A stretch of DNA of 64,000 nucleotides. Origin: JAJFUG01 sp964473155 (GTDB lineage Bacteria; Gemmatimonadota; Glassbacteria; GWA2-58-10). Location of the stretch: NCBI GenBank assembly GCA_964473155.1, contig CAYYNT010000018.1, forward strand, positions 1 to 64,000, in the 5' to 3' direction. The translations under genes were made by a program, and so were the position numbers. Below the pieces are notes generated by a model. That model did no database searches. It was not told the origin of the DNA and saw only the letters and a list, made by a program, of their open reading frames with translations. Each line of letters opens with the position of its first letter. Position 1 is the first letter of the stretch. Positions 27,563 through 36,023 of this stretch are shown piece by piece.

Positions 27563-28900
27563 TCAGGCCGCAATGAACAGCGACAGAAGGTACAGGATCA
27601 GCGCGCCGCTGAATCCCATTATACCGGTGGCCACGGTATAGACCCGGTAAGCGGTCGGGACCGGTATCCCGGCCATCTGCGACACCACCCAGAAAAAGCT
27701 GTCGTTGGCATGGCTGACTGTCATGGCCCCGCAGCCGACTGCCATCACGGCCAGCGCGGAACCCCAGGCCGTGCCGAGGCCGAGCACACCCAGCAGGGGC
27801 TGGATAATCGCCGCGGTGGTGATCATCGCCACCGTGCTGCTGCCCTGAGCGCTCTTGAGAGCCGCGGCCAGAAGGAACGGCACCAGCACACCGGCCTGCC
27901 AGCCTCCGATAAGGTCCTGAAGGGTCTTCCCCAGCTCGCTGGTGCGGATCACCTGGCCGAACGCTCCCCCCGCCGCGGTTACAGCCAGCACGATTGCGGT
28001 CGATTTGATCCCCTCGATTATCCAGCCGCCGCGGTTATCGCCTTTGCGTGACAGAAAGATGCTCAGGATTACACCTATAGCCAGGGCGAACACCGGGTGG
28101 CCGAACCCCTTCAGGAGCGCCTCGGAACGGCTCAGCGCGGCTGCCGGCTTGCCCGCCACGGCCACGGAGCCGATTGTGATCAGAAGAAGAGGCAGCACAA
28201 TCGGCAGGGAGGAAAGGAAAGTGCCTGGCGCGCGGTCTTCGATCCCGGTCTGCTGCGCCACCGCGGCTGCATCGTCCATCTCCGGCAGGCTTACCGACTC
28301 GAAACGCCGCGACCACCACCAGCCTGCCAGCGAGAGCACGAGCGCCACCGGCAGGCCCAGCATGATCACCTTGCCCAGGTCAGCGCCCAGTATCTGGGCC
28401 GCGCCTATCGGCCCGGGGGTCGGCGGAACGAGACAGTGGGTGGAATAGAGACCGGCGGCCAGGGCCACGGCCAGGGCCAGGCGGCTGATTCCCGTGCGGC
28501 GGGCCATCGCCTTGACCAGTGGCACGAGGATGATGAACCCCGAATCGCAGAACACCGGGATCGAGACAATGTACCCGGTCAGGTTGAGCGACAGCCCGGA
28601 ACGTTTCTGGCCCACCAGGCGCAGCATCGAGGCGGCGATTGATCCGCTGGCCCCGCTCCGTTCGAGGAACACCCCGATCACCGCTCCCAGGATCACCACT
28701 ATCCCGATTCCGCCCAGCGTGCTGCCGAAACCGGCCTTGATCGCCTCGAGGCTGCCCTCGACACCCATCCCGGCGGCCAGCCCGAAAACAAATGCACAGG
28801 TCAGCAACGTCAGAAAGGCATCCGTCCGCCAGCGTCCTACCGCTAACATCAGCACAATCACCAGCAGCACGAGTATCAGGCCCAGGAACATTCCGCCCAT
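27563..28900 (-). CDS. GntP-family permease (gluconate/sugar-acid:H+ symporter)
   Basis: About 445 residues from the ATG at 28900, with AAGGAGA eight bases upstream; the longer frame to 28963 adds a hydrophilic lead not seen in the family. Twelve or so membrane segments span the length. GntP hallmarks are GSTLGGIGIVVILGAVIG, SGASGSIAASMLRLVG, IPVFCDSGFIILVPL and CLVPPTPGPIGAAQILG. The family takes up gluconate and related hexonates or hydroxy acids; substrate not predictable. It stands alone. Confidence 0.92.
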   Translation of the reverse strand: MGGMFLGLILVLLVIVLMLAVGRWRTDAFLTLLTCAFVFGLAAGMGVEGSLEAIKAGFGSTLGGIGIVVILGAVIGVFLERSGASGSIAASMLRLVGQKRSGLSLNLTGYIVSIPVFCDSGFIILVPLVKAMARRTGISRLALAVALAAGLYSTHCLVPPTPGPIGAAQILGADLGKVIMLGLPVALVLSLAGWWWSRRFESVSLPEMDDAAAVAQQTGIEDRAPGTFLSSLPIVLPLLLITIGSVAVAGKPAAALSRSEALLKGFGHPVFALAIGVILSIFLSRKGDNRGGWIIEGIKSTAIVLAVTAAGGAFGQVIRTSELGKTLQDLIGGWQAGVLVPFLLAAALKSAQGSSTVAMITTAAIIQPLLGVLGLGTAWGSALAVMAVGCGAMTVSHANDSFFWVVSQMAGIPVPTAYRVYTVATGIMGFSGALILYLLSLFIAA

Positions 28901-29168
28901 GGCATTCTCTCCTTTGCGGATTGGGGGTTTTTCCGGATGCGGGAATATAGGCAAGCCGGTCACTGCCTGTCAACGCGTGAGTCGCCGGTCTCCGGATTAT
29001 TGTTCATCGACGCACCGAACCACATTTCTGCCACAATTGCAGCCTCGCAATCATTTTGTCTCACATGCTGCCATTATGGCGTTCTTTTACACAAACAGTC
29101 CGTTCCCCGTAAGCGTCCGTCCATTTTATATTTTTATTTTTCAAGGTATTATAGGTTTTACGCTTTCA

Positions 29169-29184
29169 TGGCACGCGGGTTGCA
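29169..29184 (+). promoter_or_regulatory. sigma-54 (-24/-12) promoter of hsp20
   Basis: TGGCACG, four bases, TTGCA: every position of the core consensus TGGCACG-N4-TTGCW is matched, and the GG and GC dinucleotides are ten bases apart as required. Transcription would start near 29195, about 75 bases before the hsp20 start codon. A GC-rich stem-forming stretch (29215-29232) lies in that leader. Confidence 0.75.
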
Positions 29185-29269
29185 TTTTCTACTGGTCGAA
29201 AGTGAATACGACAGCAGGGGGCCGGGGGCCCCATAAAAACAACACAACAACCGTATGCAGGAGGTGTTT

Positions 29270-29719
29270 ATGTCTACCCTGACCAGATGGCAGTCGAACC
29301 GCAATACCTGGCCGCAGTTGCGGGAAAAGAGTTTCTGGGCCTCTCCGTTCGCCGACATGTTCGACCGCATGTTAACCACGGATGAAACGCTGGCCGGTTT
29401 CCCGGTGGATTTGGCCGAGGAGGATGACCGCTATGTCCTGAAAGCCGAACTGCCGGGCGTGAAAAACGAGGACCTGAGCCTGAACGTGGAGAACGATGTC
29501 CTCACGATCAGCGCGGAGAAGAAGGACGAGTACGAGAGCCGGGACAAGGGCCTCTACCGCCGTGAGCGCAGCTACGGCAAGTTCAGCCGCAGCTTTCAGC
29601 TCAACGGCCTGGTCAACGCCGACAAGGTGGATGCCGAATACAAGGACGGCGTCCTGAGCGTAACCCTGCCCAAGCGCGAGGAAACCAGGGGCCGTCAGAT
29701 CCAGGTCAAGACGAAGTAA
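29270..29719 (+). CDS. hsp20: Hsp20/alpha-crystallin small heat-shock chaperone
   Basis: 149 residues from the ATG at 29270, which has AGGAGG five bases upstream (the ATG at 29255 overlaps that site). Residues 45-140 form an alpha-crystallin domain: DLAEEDDRYVLKAELPGVKNEDL, split here as AELPGVKNEDLSLNVEND, then VLTISAEKKDE, YRRERSYGKFSRSFQL and the terminal DGVLSVTLPKRE. It binds unfolding proteins as an oligomer. A strong terminator follows, and a sigma-54 promoter lies upstream, so it is a single-gene transcription unit with an unusual regulator for a heat-shock protein. Confidence 0.95.
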   Translation: MSTLTRWQSNRNTWPQLREKSFWASPFADMFDRMLTTDETLAGFPVDLAEEDDRYVLKAELPGVKNEDLSLNVENDVLTISAEKKDEYESRDKGLYRRERSYGKFSRSFQLNGLVNADKVDAEYKDGVLSVTLPKREETRGRQIQVKTK

Positions 29720-29744
29720 GCTTTTGCGGGTGGATGGGATGGGT

Positions 29745-29780
29745 GAGCGCCGGGGGATTTCCCCCGGCGCTCTTTTTTTT
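29745..29780 (+). terminator. strong rho-independent terminator of hsp20
   Basis: A perfect 12-base stem (29745-29756 with 29761-29772) with an ATTT loop is followed by eight T residues. Confidence 0.95.
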
Positions 29781-29834
29781 CTTAACTATCAAACCGTATT
29801 GACCATAACCAAGGGAACCTCAAAAACTCTTTTC

Positions 29835-30096
29835 GTCCTTTCGGTCTTGCCCGAAAGGACCAAAGGGCGCGGGGGCCGCACAACTCGTCCGAACCACGCG
29901 ACTTTTTCAGCCTTTTATGTGCTTGAAGTTTTGATTCCGCTACCACGTTGCAGGGCGGCGCTGCCGCGCAATTGCCTCCGAACCGCGAAACAATTTCTAA
30001 CAATACCGTTTCCTGTGCGTCTTCACGCTGCCCATGTTGCAGGCTCAGACAGGCGCGGCCCCCAGAAAAAGCCTGCGGCCTGATGGCCGCTTAAAA
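29835..30096 (+). repeat. 260-bp dispersed element, copy A
   Basis: The element opens with a 10-base perfect hairpin, GTCCTTTCGG (29835-29844) with CCGAAAGGAC (29851-29860). Next come a CCAAAGGGCGCGGGGGCCG-type block (from 29859), a GTTGCAGGGCGGCGCTGCCG block near 29947, a GGCTCAGACA block near 30041, and an end at CTGATGGCCGCTTAAAA. It fills the DNA behind the hsp20 terminator. Copies B and C share the same order of blocks. It has no credible reading frame. Confidence 0.75.
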
Positions 30097-30121
30097 GTTT
30101 TCCGGTATCCAGTTGCTTTTT

Positions 30122-30374
30122 CCTTAAGCGGTCCGCAGGGCCGTCCGGGGCCGTACTGTCTGAGCCACACCCATAGAGCGGAGTAAATGCTCCGGGCACA
30201 CTGAAGAAAGAAACAGCTTCAGCGCTCGGCGGGCATTGCGCGGCAGCGCCGCCCCGCAACGAAGGCAGCGTGAAAATGCTCCAGGCACACCGTAGCCTTA
30301 AGATGAGAAATGGCTTGTGCGAGTTTACGGCCCCAAAGCGGCTTTTGGTACTTTTCGCCAAGAACGAAAAGTAC
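30122..30374 (-). repeat. 260-bp dispersed element, copy B (inverted)
   Basis: On the minus strand it starts with hairpin arms GTACTTTTCG and CGAAAAGTAC (30374-30365 and 30357-30348). It continues with CCAAAAGCCGCTTTGGGGCC, the GTTGCGGGGCGGCGCTGCCG block, the ACTCCGCTC and GGCTCAGACA blocks, and ends in GGACCGCTTAAGG next to the end of copy A. A and B are thus tail to tail with about 25 bases between them. The 606-base gap 29781-30386 consists almost entirely of these two copies. Confidence 0.78.
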
Positions 30375-30386
30375 AATAAAATCTAT

Positions 30387-31457
30387 TTAACTCACCAGTA
30401 TATAATCCCTTCCCTCCACGAATCCCAGCGGGTCGAGGTCTGCTCGCACCCGCGCGCGGCCGCCTCTCTGGCCCACCGCGCCCAATATCAGCCCGCTGCC
30501 GGACGGTCCGGGAAGCTCCGCGGCACGCACCACCGGCACGCCGTGTATCCGCTTGCCGATCTTGCGCGGGTTGACCTCGATCAGGTAGCGCACCTCCACC
30601 CCGTCGGAAAGAAGCGCCTTGAGCCAGGCCTTACCCACTGGTCCGGCCCCGCATACAGACACCGGCCGCTTACCATCCTCCAGGTGCATTTTTAGAAGGT
30701 GGTGCAGCTTGAGCCGAATAAAACTCTCCTCGGAGTAGCGCGGGTCATTGCGCGAGGCCCGCGCCGGGTGCTCGCGCCAGGCGTGCAGCACCCGTCCTGC
30801 CCCGGCGACTTTCCAGCCCGCCTCCACTATCCTGAATATCAGGTCGTAGTCCTCGGGCAGTCCCTGGAACTCGCGGTACCCGCCCGCCTCCTCCAGCGCC
30901 CGCCGGCGCATCAGGAATGCCGGGTGCGCCAGCGGACACTCGATGAACATCTCGCGTTCGATACGCTCCGCCGCCGCCCGGATTCCCGCTTCGGGCGAAT
31001 CCGGCAGGCAGCCCTCAAGAAGACCATTCAGCCAGCGCTCGTAATGGCGCGCTCCTGGGCCGGTGTCCCGCGCCGGGAAATAGCGCACCTGCGCGCCCAC
31101 AAGCCCCAGCCGCTCCCAGCGCGCCAGAAGGCCGAGTTGGACGCTCAGGCGGGCAGGATGGGCGATGTCATCCGCATCCAGCCGGGCGATAAACTCCCCC
31201 CGGCAGAGCGCCTGCCCAAGTGCTAACGCAGGGACCAGGCCCACCCGTCCGGGATGCTCCACCCGCAGACGGCTGTCCCGGCGGGCCAGGCGTTCCAGAA
31301 CCTCCCCCGACCTGTCCGTTGACCCGTCATCCACCGCCACCACTTCCAGTTCCGGCGCGTCCCGCTGCGCCAGGGCCGAGCGAACAGACCGCTCCAGAGT
31401 AGCCGCCGCGTTGTACACCGGGACCAGGAAACTTACAACCGGTTCCGGTCCGTTCAT
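30387..31457 (-). CDS. family 2 glycosyltransferase
   Basis: 356 residues with a GT-A fold. SFLVPVYNAAATLERSVRSA starts the nucleotide-binding core; EVVAVDDGSTDRSGEVLER and the metal-binding FIARLDADDIAHPARL (DxD) follow, then EDYDLIFRIVEAGW. The C-terminal 90 residues look like a separate NAD-type or regulatory domain (VSVCGAGPVGKAWLKALLSD). Substrate unknown. The ATG overlaps the stop of the upstream lipoprotein oxidoreductase gene by four bases, so the two are co-translated. Confidence 0.9.
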   Translation of the reverse strand: MNGPEPVVSFLVPVYNAAATLERSVRSALAQRDAPELEVVAVDDGSTDRSGEVLERLARRDSRLRVEHPGRVGLVPALALGQALCRGEFIARLDADDIAHPARLSVQLGLLARWERLGLVGAQVRYFPARDTGPGARHYERWLNGLLEGCLPDSPEAGIRAAAERIEREMFIECPLAHPAFLMRRRALEEAGGYREFQGLPEDYDLIFRIVEAGWKVAGAGRVLHAWREHPARASRNDPRYSEESFIRLKLHHLLKMHLEDGKRPVSVCGAGPVGKAWLKALLSDGVEVRYLIEVNPRKIGKRIHGVPVVRAAELPGPSGSGLILGAVGQRGGRARVRADLDPLGFVEGRDYILVS

Positions 31458-32866
31458 TTAGCCCGCGCCAGTTCCAGGGCGCTCGTGGTGACATAGTACT
31501 TGGCTAACATGTTCGGGCGCTCCCAGGACGGCAACTTCTTGTCGTTCAGGTAGCTTAGGAAATTGGCGGTCACCTGGCCGAAATGCGCCTCATGCCCGAT
31601 ACGGTAGCTGTCCGGGATGATCACATGCCAGCGCTCGCCCTCCTGTTTCAGCTCCAGGCCGGGATACGCCCCGCCGGTCAGGCGGCTGACAGTGCTTTCC
31701 AGGGTCTGTCCCACCGCCTCCGGGGCGATCCCCGGGGCCGCGCTCACATACAGCTCGGGACGGTAGCCCTGGGCCGCGCCCTGCTCGATTGTCACCGAGG
31801 CCAGGCTGCCGCGGACCACCGAGTAATGCGTGTCGCCGCCGCCCTGCGGGGCCTCGAAGTTCCATTCCACGCTCAGCAGCACGTTGATACCGCGCAGGCT
31901 GAAATTCATCGTCCCGTTGCAGGAATACGGCAGCTTGCCGTCACTGTCCAGCCCGAGCTGCGGCGGGAAATCGGCCAGGCCGGTCACGCGCGCGAACTGC
32001 TCCTTGTCGATCAGCGTGGGCCAGCGCGAGGCCGAGATCATCTGGATGTCGGTCCTGTAATCAATCGGCTGCTCCGGGAACAGGCACCAGAACGTGATGT
32101 CCACCAGGTGCGTGGTCACATCCACCAGGCCCTCGCCCTGCACCGCCGTGTCGAAGAACCACCAGGGACGGATCAGCGGCCGCCCGGCCACGCTCTTGAA
32201 CAGGTGGTGCACGCTTTTCTTGACCACTCCCGGCTCCTCCGGGCTTCCGGGCACCGGGTCGCCGAACAGCGCCTTGTCCTGGATCAGCTCGCGCTGAAGG
32301 ATCGAGGTGATCTCGTGGCGCTCGGTCATTATGTCATAGGCCACCAGGCCCAGACTGTCGGCCACGGCCAGCACCGTGTCCAGCACGGCCAGTTTCGACG
32401 GCTCAATCACCCAGGGCTTGTCCGCCAGCACGTTCATCCCGCCGCGCACGCAGGCCAGGATGCGGTCGATCTTGGGCTGGTTCTTGCCGCTCAGCACCGC
32501 GATGTCGCCATAGGCCTCGCGCAGCATCACATCCTCAAAATCCGGCCCCAGATAGGACTTGTAGCGCCAGGCGGCCGGGTTGTCCGCGCGGGTGTTGAAC
32601 GGGGCCACGCGGGCCATGTGGTCGGCGTAGTCCTGTCCCACCGGCGCATAGACCGCCACCAGCGGGTCCACGCCCTCGTACCCGGCGCTCTTGAACACCA
32701 GCCCGGCATGGAAATGTCCCGGATCGAGCACCACGAAACGGTGCGCGGCCCCGGCTGTTGCGCCGCCGCCGGCGGGCTTTCCGGATGGACTGCAACCGGG
32801 GATCAGGTACAGCGCCAGGGCCAGAAGCCCGGCCAGGATAAGCGCTCCACGCAGCTTGCGCATCAA
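31454..32866 (-). CDS. lipoprotein Gfo/Idh/MocA-type oxidoreductase
   Basis: 470 residues. The N-terminus is a lipoprotein signal (LALALYLIPGC, lipidated Cys25) followed by a Gly/Ala-rich linker. The body is Rossmann-like (FVVLDPGHFHAGLVF, VLADKPWVIEPSKL in place of the EKP motif) and ends in a domain like the putative-oxidoreductase C-terminal family (VEWNFEAPQGGGDTHYSVVR, WHVIIPDSYRIGHEAHF). Such proteins modify sugars with NAD(P). Export through the Sec/lipoprotein route is unusual for a cofactor enzyme. It is divergent from the Tat-exported isomerase gene and co-translated with the GT2 gene. Confidence 0.85.
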   Translation of the reverse strand: MMRKLRGALILAGLLALALYLIPGCSPSGKPAGGGATAGAAHRFVVLDPGHFHAGLVFKSAGYEGVDPLVAVYAPVGQDYADHMARVAPFNTRADNPAAWRYKSYLGPDFEDVMLREAYGDIAVLSGKNQPKIDRILACVRGGMNVLADKPWVIEPSKLAVLDTVLAVADSLGLVAYDIMTERHEITSILQRELIQDKALFGDPVPGSPEEPGVVKKSVHHLFKSVAGRPLIRPWWFFDTAVQGEGLVDVTTHLVDITFWCLFPEQPIDYRTDIQMISASRWPTLIDKEQFARVTGLADFPPQLGLDSDGKLPYSCNGTMNFSLRGINVLLSVEWNFEAPQGGGDTHYSVVRGSLASVTIEQGAAQGYRPELYVSAAPGIAPEAVGQTLESTVSRLTGGAYPGLELKQEGERWHVIIPDSYRIGHEAHFGQVTANFLSYLNDKKLPSWERPNMLAKYYVTTSALELARAK

Positions 32867-33147
32867 AGCCTCCAGGTTGAATTGATTGAACGGGTTGTAT
32901 TACGGTCAATAATCATCGGGACAGCGGTCCGCTCGGGGGCATCCATCTCCGCGGCCCGCGGGACTTAAGATAATCCTGACCCGGTCTGTTATCAAGTAAA
33001 GACACGGCGAATACTGTTGCCCGCCGGAAGCGCCGGTGCTATTATTACGCCAGGAGCGTCACGCTTTCGATGTCAAGGTTAACATAAGGCAGCTCAAGCT
33101 GTTCCCTCGTCATATCCTCACCACAACACAATCAGGGAGGCAAACTC

Positions 33148-34029
33148 ATGCCGGTATCGAGACGCGATTTCCTGGCCGCCGGGGCCGCCGCCGCACTTAC
33201 CGCGGCCACGGGCGCGGCGCAGGCCCAGCAGAGCGGCAGCGGACCAAAGCCCATGCCCGTGCGGATCGGGATGACCGACTGGAACCTGGGCCAGCGCGGC
33301 CTGACCGAAAAAGTGACCCTGGCCCGCGAGATCGGGCTGGATGGAATCCAGGTGAGTGTGCTGTATCCGGAGGACGGGACCCCGCACCTGAGGTGCGAGA
33401 AGCTCCAGGCCGAGTACCGCAAAGCGGCGCTTGCCAACCGCGTGCAGATCTGCTCACTGGCGATCGGCAACCTGGGGCCGGGCGAGCCGTTCAAGAGCGA
33501 GCCGATGGGAGTGATGCGGGTCAAGGACGCGATCACCGTGGCCGCGGCTATCGGCGCGGATGATATCCTTCTGCCCATTTTCCGGAAGAACACGCCGCAG
33601 GATGACGCCGAGTTCGCGCGGATTATCAACTCGTTCAAGGAAATGGCCCCCCTGGCCGAGAAGTTAGGCGTGACTGTCTCGCTCGAAAGCTCCATGTCCG
33701 CGGCGGACCACCTTCGCATTATCGACGCGGTAGGCTCGCCCGCTATCGGCGTGTACATGGACCCCTGGAACTGCGCCTATTACGGCCACGACCCGTATGT
33801 GGACATACCGCAGCTAAAGGACCATATCCACCAGGTGCACGTGAAGAACGGCAAGTTCCTGATGGAGCAGCCCTGCGAGCACAAGTTCAAGTGGCCGGAG
33901 ATAGCGGAGCTGATCTACAAGAATGGGTTCAAGGGCTGGTTCGTGCTGGAGACCGATGCCCCCAGCGGCGACCTGACCGCGGACACCCGCAAGAACATCG
34001 AGTACGTGAGGAAGTATTTCAAGGTGTGA
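33148..34029 (+). CDS. Tat-exported sugar isomerase/epimerase-like TIM barrel
   Basis: 293 residues. The N-terminus is a twin-arginine signal: SRRDFLAAGAAAALTAATG with an AxA cleavage region before QQSG. The barrel contains IGLDGIQVSVLYPEDG, LAIGNLGPGEPF, GADDILLPIF, LGVTVSLESSMSAADHL, DPWNCAYYGHDP, HIHQVHVKNGKF and GFKGWFVLETDAP, matching the xylose-isomerase-like AP-endonuclease-2 superfamily with its acidic and His metal ligands. It probably isomerises or epimerises a sugar outside the cytoplasm. A GGGAGG site precedes the ATG. It is divergent from the lipoprotein oxidoreductase. Confidence 0.88.
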   Translation: MPVSRRDFLAAGAAAALTAATGAAQAQQSGSGPKPMPVRIGMTDWNLGQRGLTEKVTLAREIGLDGIQVSVLYPEDGTPHLRCEKLQAEYRKAALANRVQICSLAIGNLGPGEPFKSEPMGVMRVKDAITVAAAIGADDILLPIFRKNTPQDDAEFARIINSFKEMAPLAEKLGVTVSLESSMSAADHLRIIDAVGSPAIGVYMDPWNCAYYGHDPYVDIPQLKDHIHQVHVKNGKFLMEQPCEHKFKWPEIAELIYKNGFKGWFVLETDAPSGDLTADTRKNIEYVRKYFKV

Positions 34030-34060
34030 GGATCTGAAATATAAATGTTATCGACTCGAA

Positions 34061-34093
34061 TCAGCAGGGGTACGCTCAACGTGCCCCTGCTGA
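34061..34093. repeat. 14-bp-arm palindrome (GCAGGGG family)
   Basis: TCAGCAGGGGTACG (34061-34074) and CGTGCCCCTGCTGA (34080-34093) pair over 14 bases with one G-T step around a 5-base loop. It lies 31 bases after the isomerase stop and could act as its terminator, but it belongs by sequence to the window-wide palindrome family. The remaining DNA up to 34295 shows no gene. Confidence 0.6.
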
Positions 34094-34295
34094 ACTTATT
34101 ATCATGCAAAAGTATGGGCCGGTAATATTTTGAAGCGAGTAAATATTAATGTCTTTCAAGCTGATCCCAATATTGCTCTGCCGATAATGAGATACAGGGA
34201 AACAGTGTTCTGAATCTTACACTTAAACCTTGAAACTGAATATTTCGCACAGTTCGAAAATTTCTGGAGACTGACTACATCGAGGAGGCGCCTGT

Positions 34296-35717
34296 ATGAA
34301 GAACCTGATAGCGGGAGCAATCCTGATTGCTGCCCTTTCCGTCATTCTCTCTGGATGTGCGGACTGTTCGAAGAAAGGGCCGCTGACCGCCACTGTCCAT
34401 CAGAGGCTGGAAGCGTTCATCGACAGCATCGATGTGATAGACACTCATGAGCATCAGCGCTTACCGCCTGCGTTCGACAAGGATAAAACCAATTTTTTCA
34501 GCCTGCTGCAGCGTGAATACATTCATGCCGACCTGGTAAGCGCCGGTATGCCGGGGATGCGGCAGGAACTGATTGAAAATGGAGCAACCGACAGCCTCTG
34601 GGAAGAAAGCGGGCGTTACCTTGATTTCTGCCGTAACACAAGTTATTACGGTCATTTCCGGGATGGGCTATCCCTGCTTTACGGCTTCAGCGATCCTTAT
34701 TTCACGAGGGAGAATACAGTCAAACTCTCTCAGGATATTTCAAAAAATTACAGCCGCTTCGACCAATGGTACGATGAAGCTTTGGGGAAAACACGCATAG
34801 AGATGATGTTCAACGATCAGTACTGGTCCATGTTCAAGACAAATACGGACCACGAGAAATTTCTGCTGGTGTTCCGTATCGACGAGTTGGTAAGAGGCGC
34901 GGCTCGAAGGGGTAAACTGACTGATGCAGAGGGCGATTCGGTCAACAGCGCATACTATTTTGCCAATAAAGAGGATTTAAAGCTGAATACCCTGGATGAT
35001 TACCTTGCATATGCGGAAAAATGGTTTGAGAGGTTTACCGGCGCTGGGGCGGTATGCGCCAAGTGCGCACTTGCTTATCACAGGACCTTGAGCTTTGAGC
35101 CGGTGAGCCTGGGAGAGGCCAAACTGCTGTACAGCCTTGATCCGGACAGACTTACCGCGGAACAGAAGAAAAAGCTCGAGGATTTCATGATGCACTGGTG
35201 TGTCGCAAAGTGCGGTGAATACGATCTGATTCTCCAGGTGCACACAGGGTATCTGGCCGGCAACATGGGGCAACTGGAAAACGGTCGTGCCATACAACTG
35301 ATTGATATGTTCAAGGCTTATCCCGGCACAAAATTCGATCTTTTCCACGGCGGGTACCCCTGGCGGGATGATATCGGAGCGCTCGCCAAATCTTATCCGA
35401 ATGTTTTCATCGACCTTGTCTGGCTGCCGCAGATATCGCGCAGCGCCTCTGTTGAAGCGCTGCACGAGTGGCTGGATGCGGCGCCGTACAACAAGTTTTT
35501 CTGGGGTGGTGACTGCTGGAGCATCGAGGGCGCCGCCGGGTCGCTTGAATATGGAAGATCAGTTGTAGCGCAGGTCCTGGCTGAAAAAGTCGAGGCCGGA
35601 CTTATGACAGAGATGTTCGCCCGGACAGTCGCCGCGGGAATTTTCAGGAATAACGCAATCGAGAATTTCGGCCTGGAGAAAAAACTGCGGCGTGAATTAA
35701 GCCGTTCAAAATCCTGA
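34296..35717 (+). CDS. lipoprotein amidohydrolase (TIM-barrel metal hydrolase)
   Basis: 473 residues with a lipoprotein signal (ALSVILSGC, Cys21). The barrel shows the metal-binding IDTHEHQRLP (His-x-His), a mid-region LILQVHTGYLAGN, FDLFHGGYPWRDDIG, NVFIDLVWLP and the final Asp in KFFWGGDCWSIEGAAGS. This layout belongs to the amidohydrolase-2/uronate-isomerase-like clan of decarboxylases and hydrolases. Acts outside the cytoplasm. GAGGAGG precedes the ATG. Base composition is a little more A/T-rich than upstream. Substrate unknown, probably a sugar acid or lactone given the neighbours. Confidence 0.85.
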   Translation: MKNLIAGAILIAALSVILSGCADCSKKGPLTATVHQRLEAFIDSIDVIDTHEHQRLPPAFDKDKTNFFSLLQREYIHADLVSAGMPGMRQELIENGATDSLWEESGRYLDFCRNTSYYGHFRDGLSLLYGFSDPYFTRENTVKLSQDISKNYSRFDQWYDEALGKTRIEMMFNDQYWSMFKTNTDHEKFLLVFRIDELVRGAARRGKLTDAEGDSVNSAYYFANKEDLKLNTLDDYLAYAEKWFERFTGAGAVCAKCALAYHRTLSFEPVSLGEAKLLYSLDPDRLTAEQKKKLEDFMMHWCVAKCGEYDLILQVHTGYLAGNMGQLENGRAIQLIDMFKAYPGTKFDLFHGGYPWRDDIGALAKSYPNVFIDLVWLPQISRSASVEALHEWLDAAPYNKFFWGGDCWSIEGAAGSLEYGRSVVAQVLAEKVEAGLMTEMFARTVAAGIFRNNAIENFGLEKKLRRELSRSKS

Positions 35718-35880
35718 CAGATGGCATTCGATGGACAAAACAATGTCAATGTATCTGTACCACATATTTTTTGTCAGAGTTAATTTGCCGCAGACGTTTA
35801 TTATGTATTGATCATTATGAAAATGGCTGGTCTTATCAGGCTGAATCCGCGACGGGAAACAGTCATCTTTTCGGCAAATC

Positions 35881-35908
35881 GGAGGGGTGAGGCATGCCTC
35901 GCCCCTCC
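35881..35908. repeat. 28-bp palindrome (GGAGGGG family)
   Basis: GGAGGGGTGAGGCA and TGCCTCGCCCCTCC pair along 14 bases with one G-T step. It sits in the 306-base gap 35718-36023, which otherwise holds only the degenerate copy at 35946. Confidence 0.6.
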
Positions 35909-35945
35909 GAGATCCAGACTCCACGTTGCATCATCAATAGCCGGC

Positions 35946-35970
35946 GTAGCGATTCATGAATAGCCCCTAC
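35946..35970. repeat. degenerate palindrome, GTAG...CCCCTAC
   Basis: The right half, TGAATAGCCCCTAC, matches the perfect 28-bp palindrome inside the RAYT gene (51358-51385) at all but one position. The left half lacks three G residues, so this is a decayed copy. Confidence 0.5.
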
Positions 35971-36023
35971 CGGAAATTTACATCCCCCGCATTTATCCAT
36001 GCCATCCGTGATTCAAAACGCCG

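Noticed and set aside
29724..30083. Open frame of 119 codons on the plus strand after hsp20
   Set aside because: It runs through the hsp20 terminator and repeat copy A, has no ribosome-binding site and reads like translated repeat.
35706..35924. Open frame of 72 codons on the minus strand
   Set aside because: It crosses the 28-bp palindrome and the end of the amidohydrolase gene, with no start signal.
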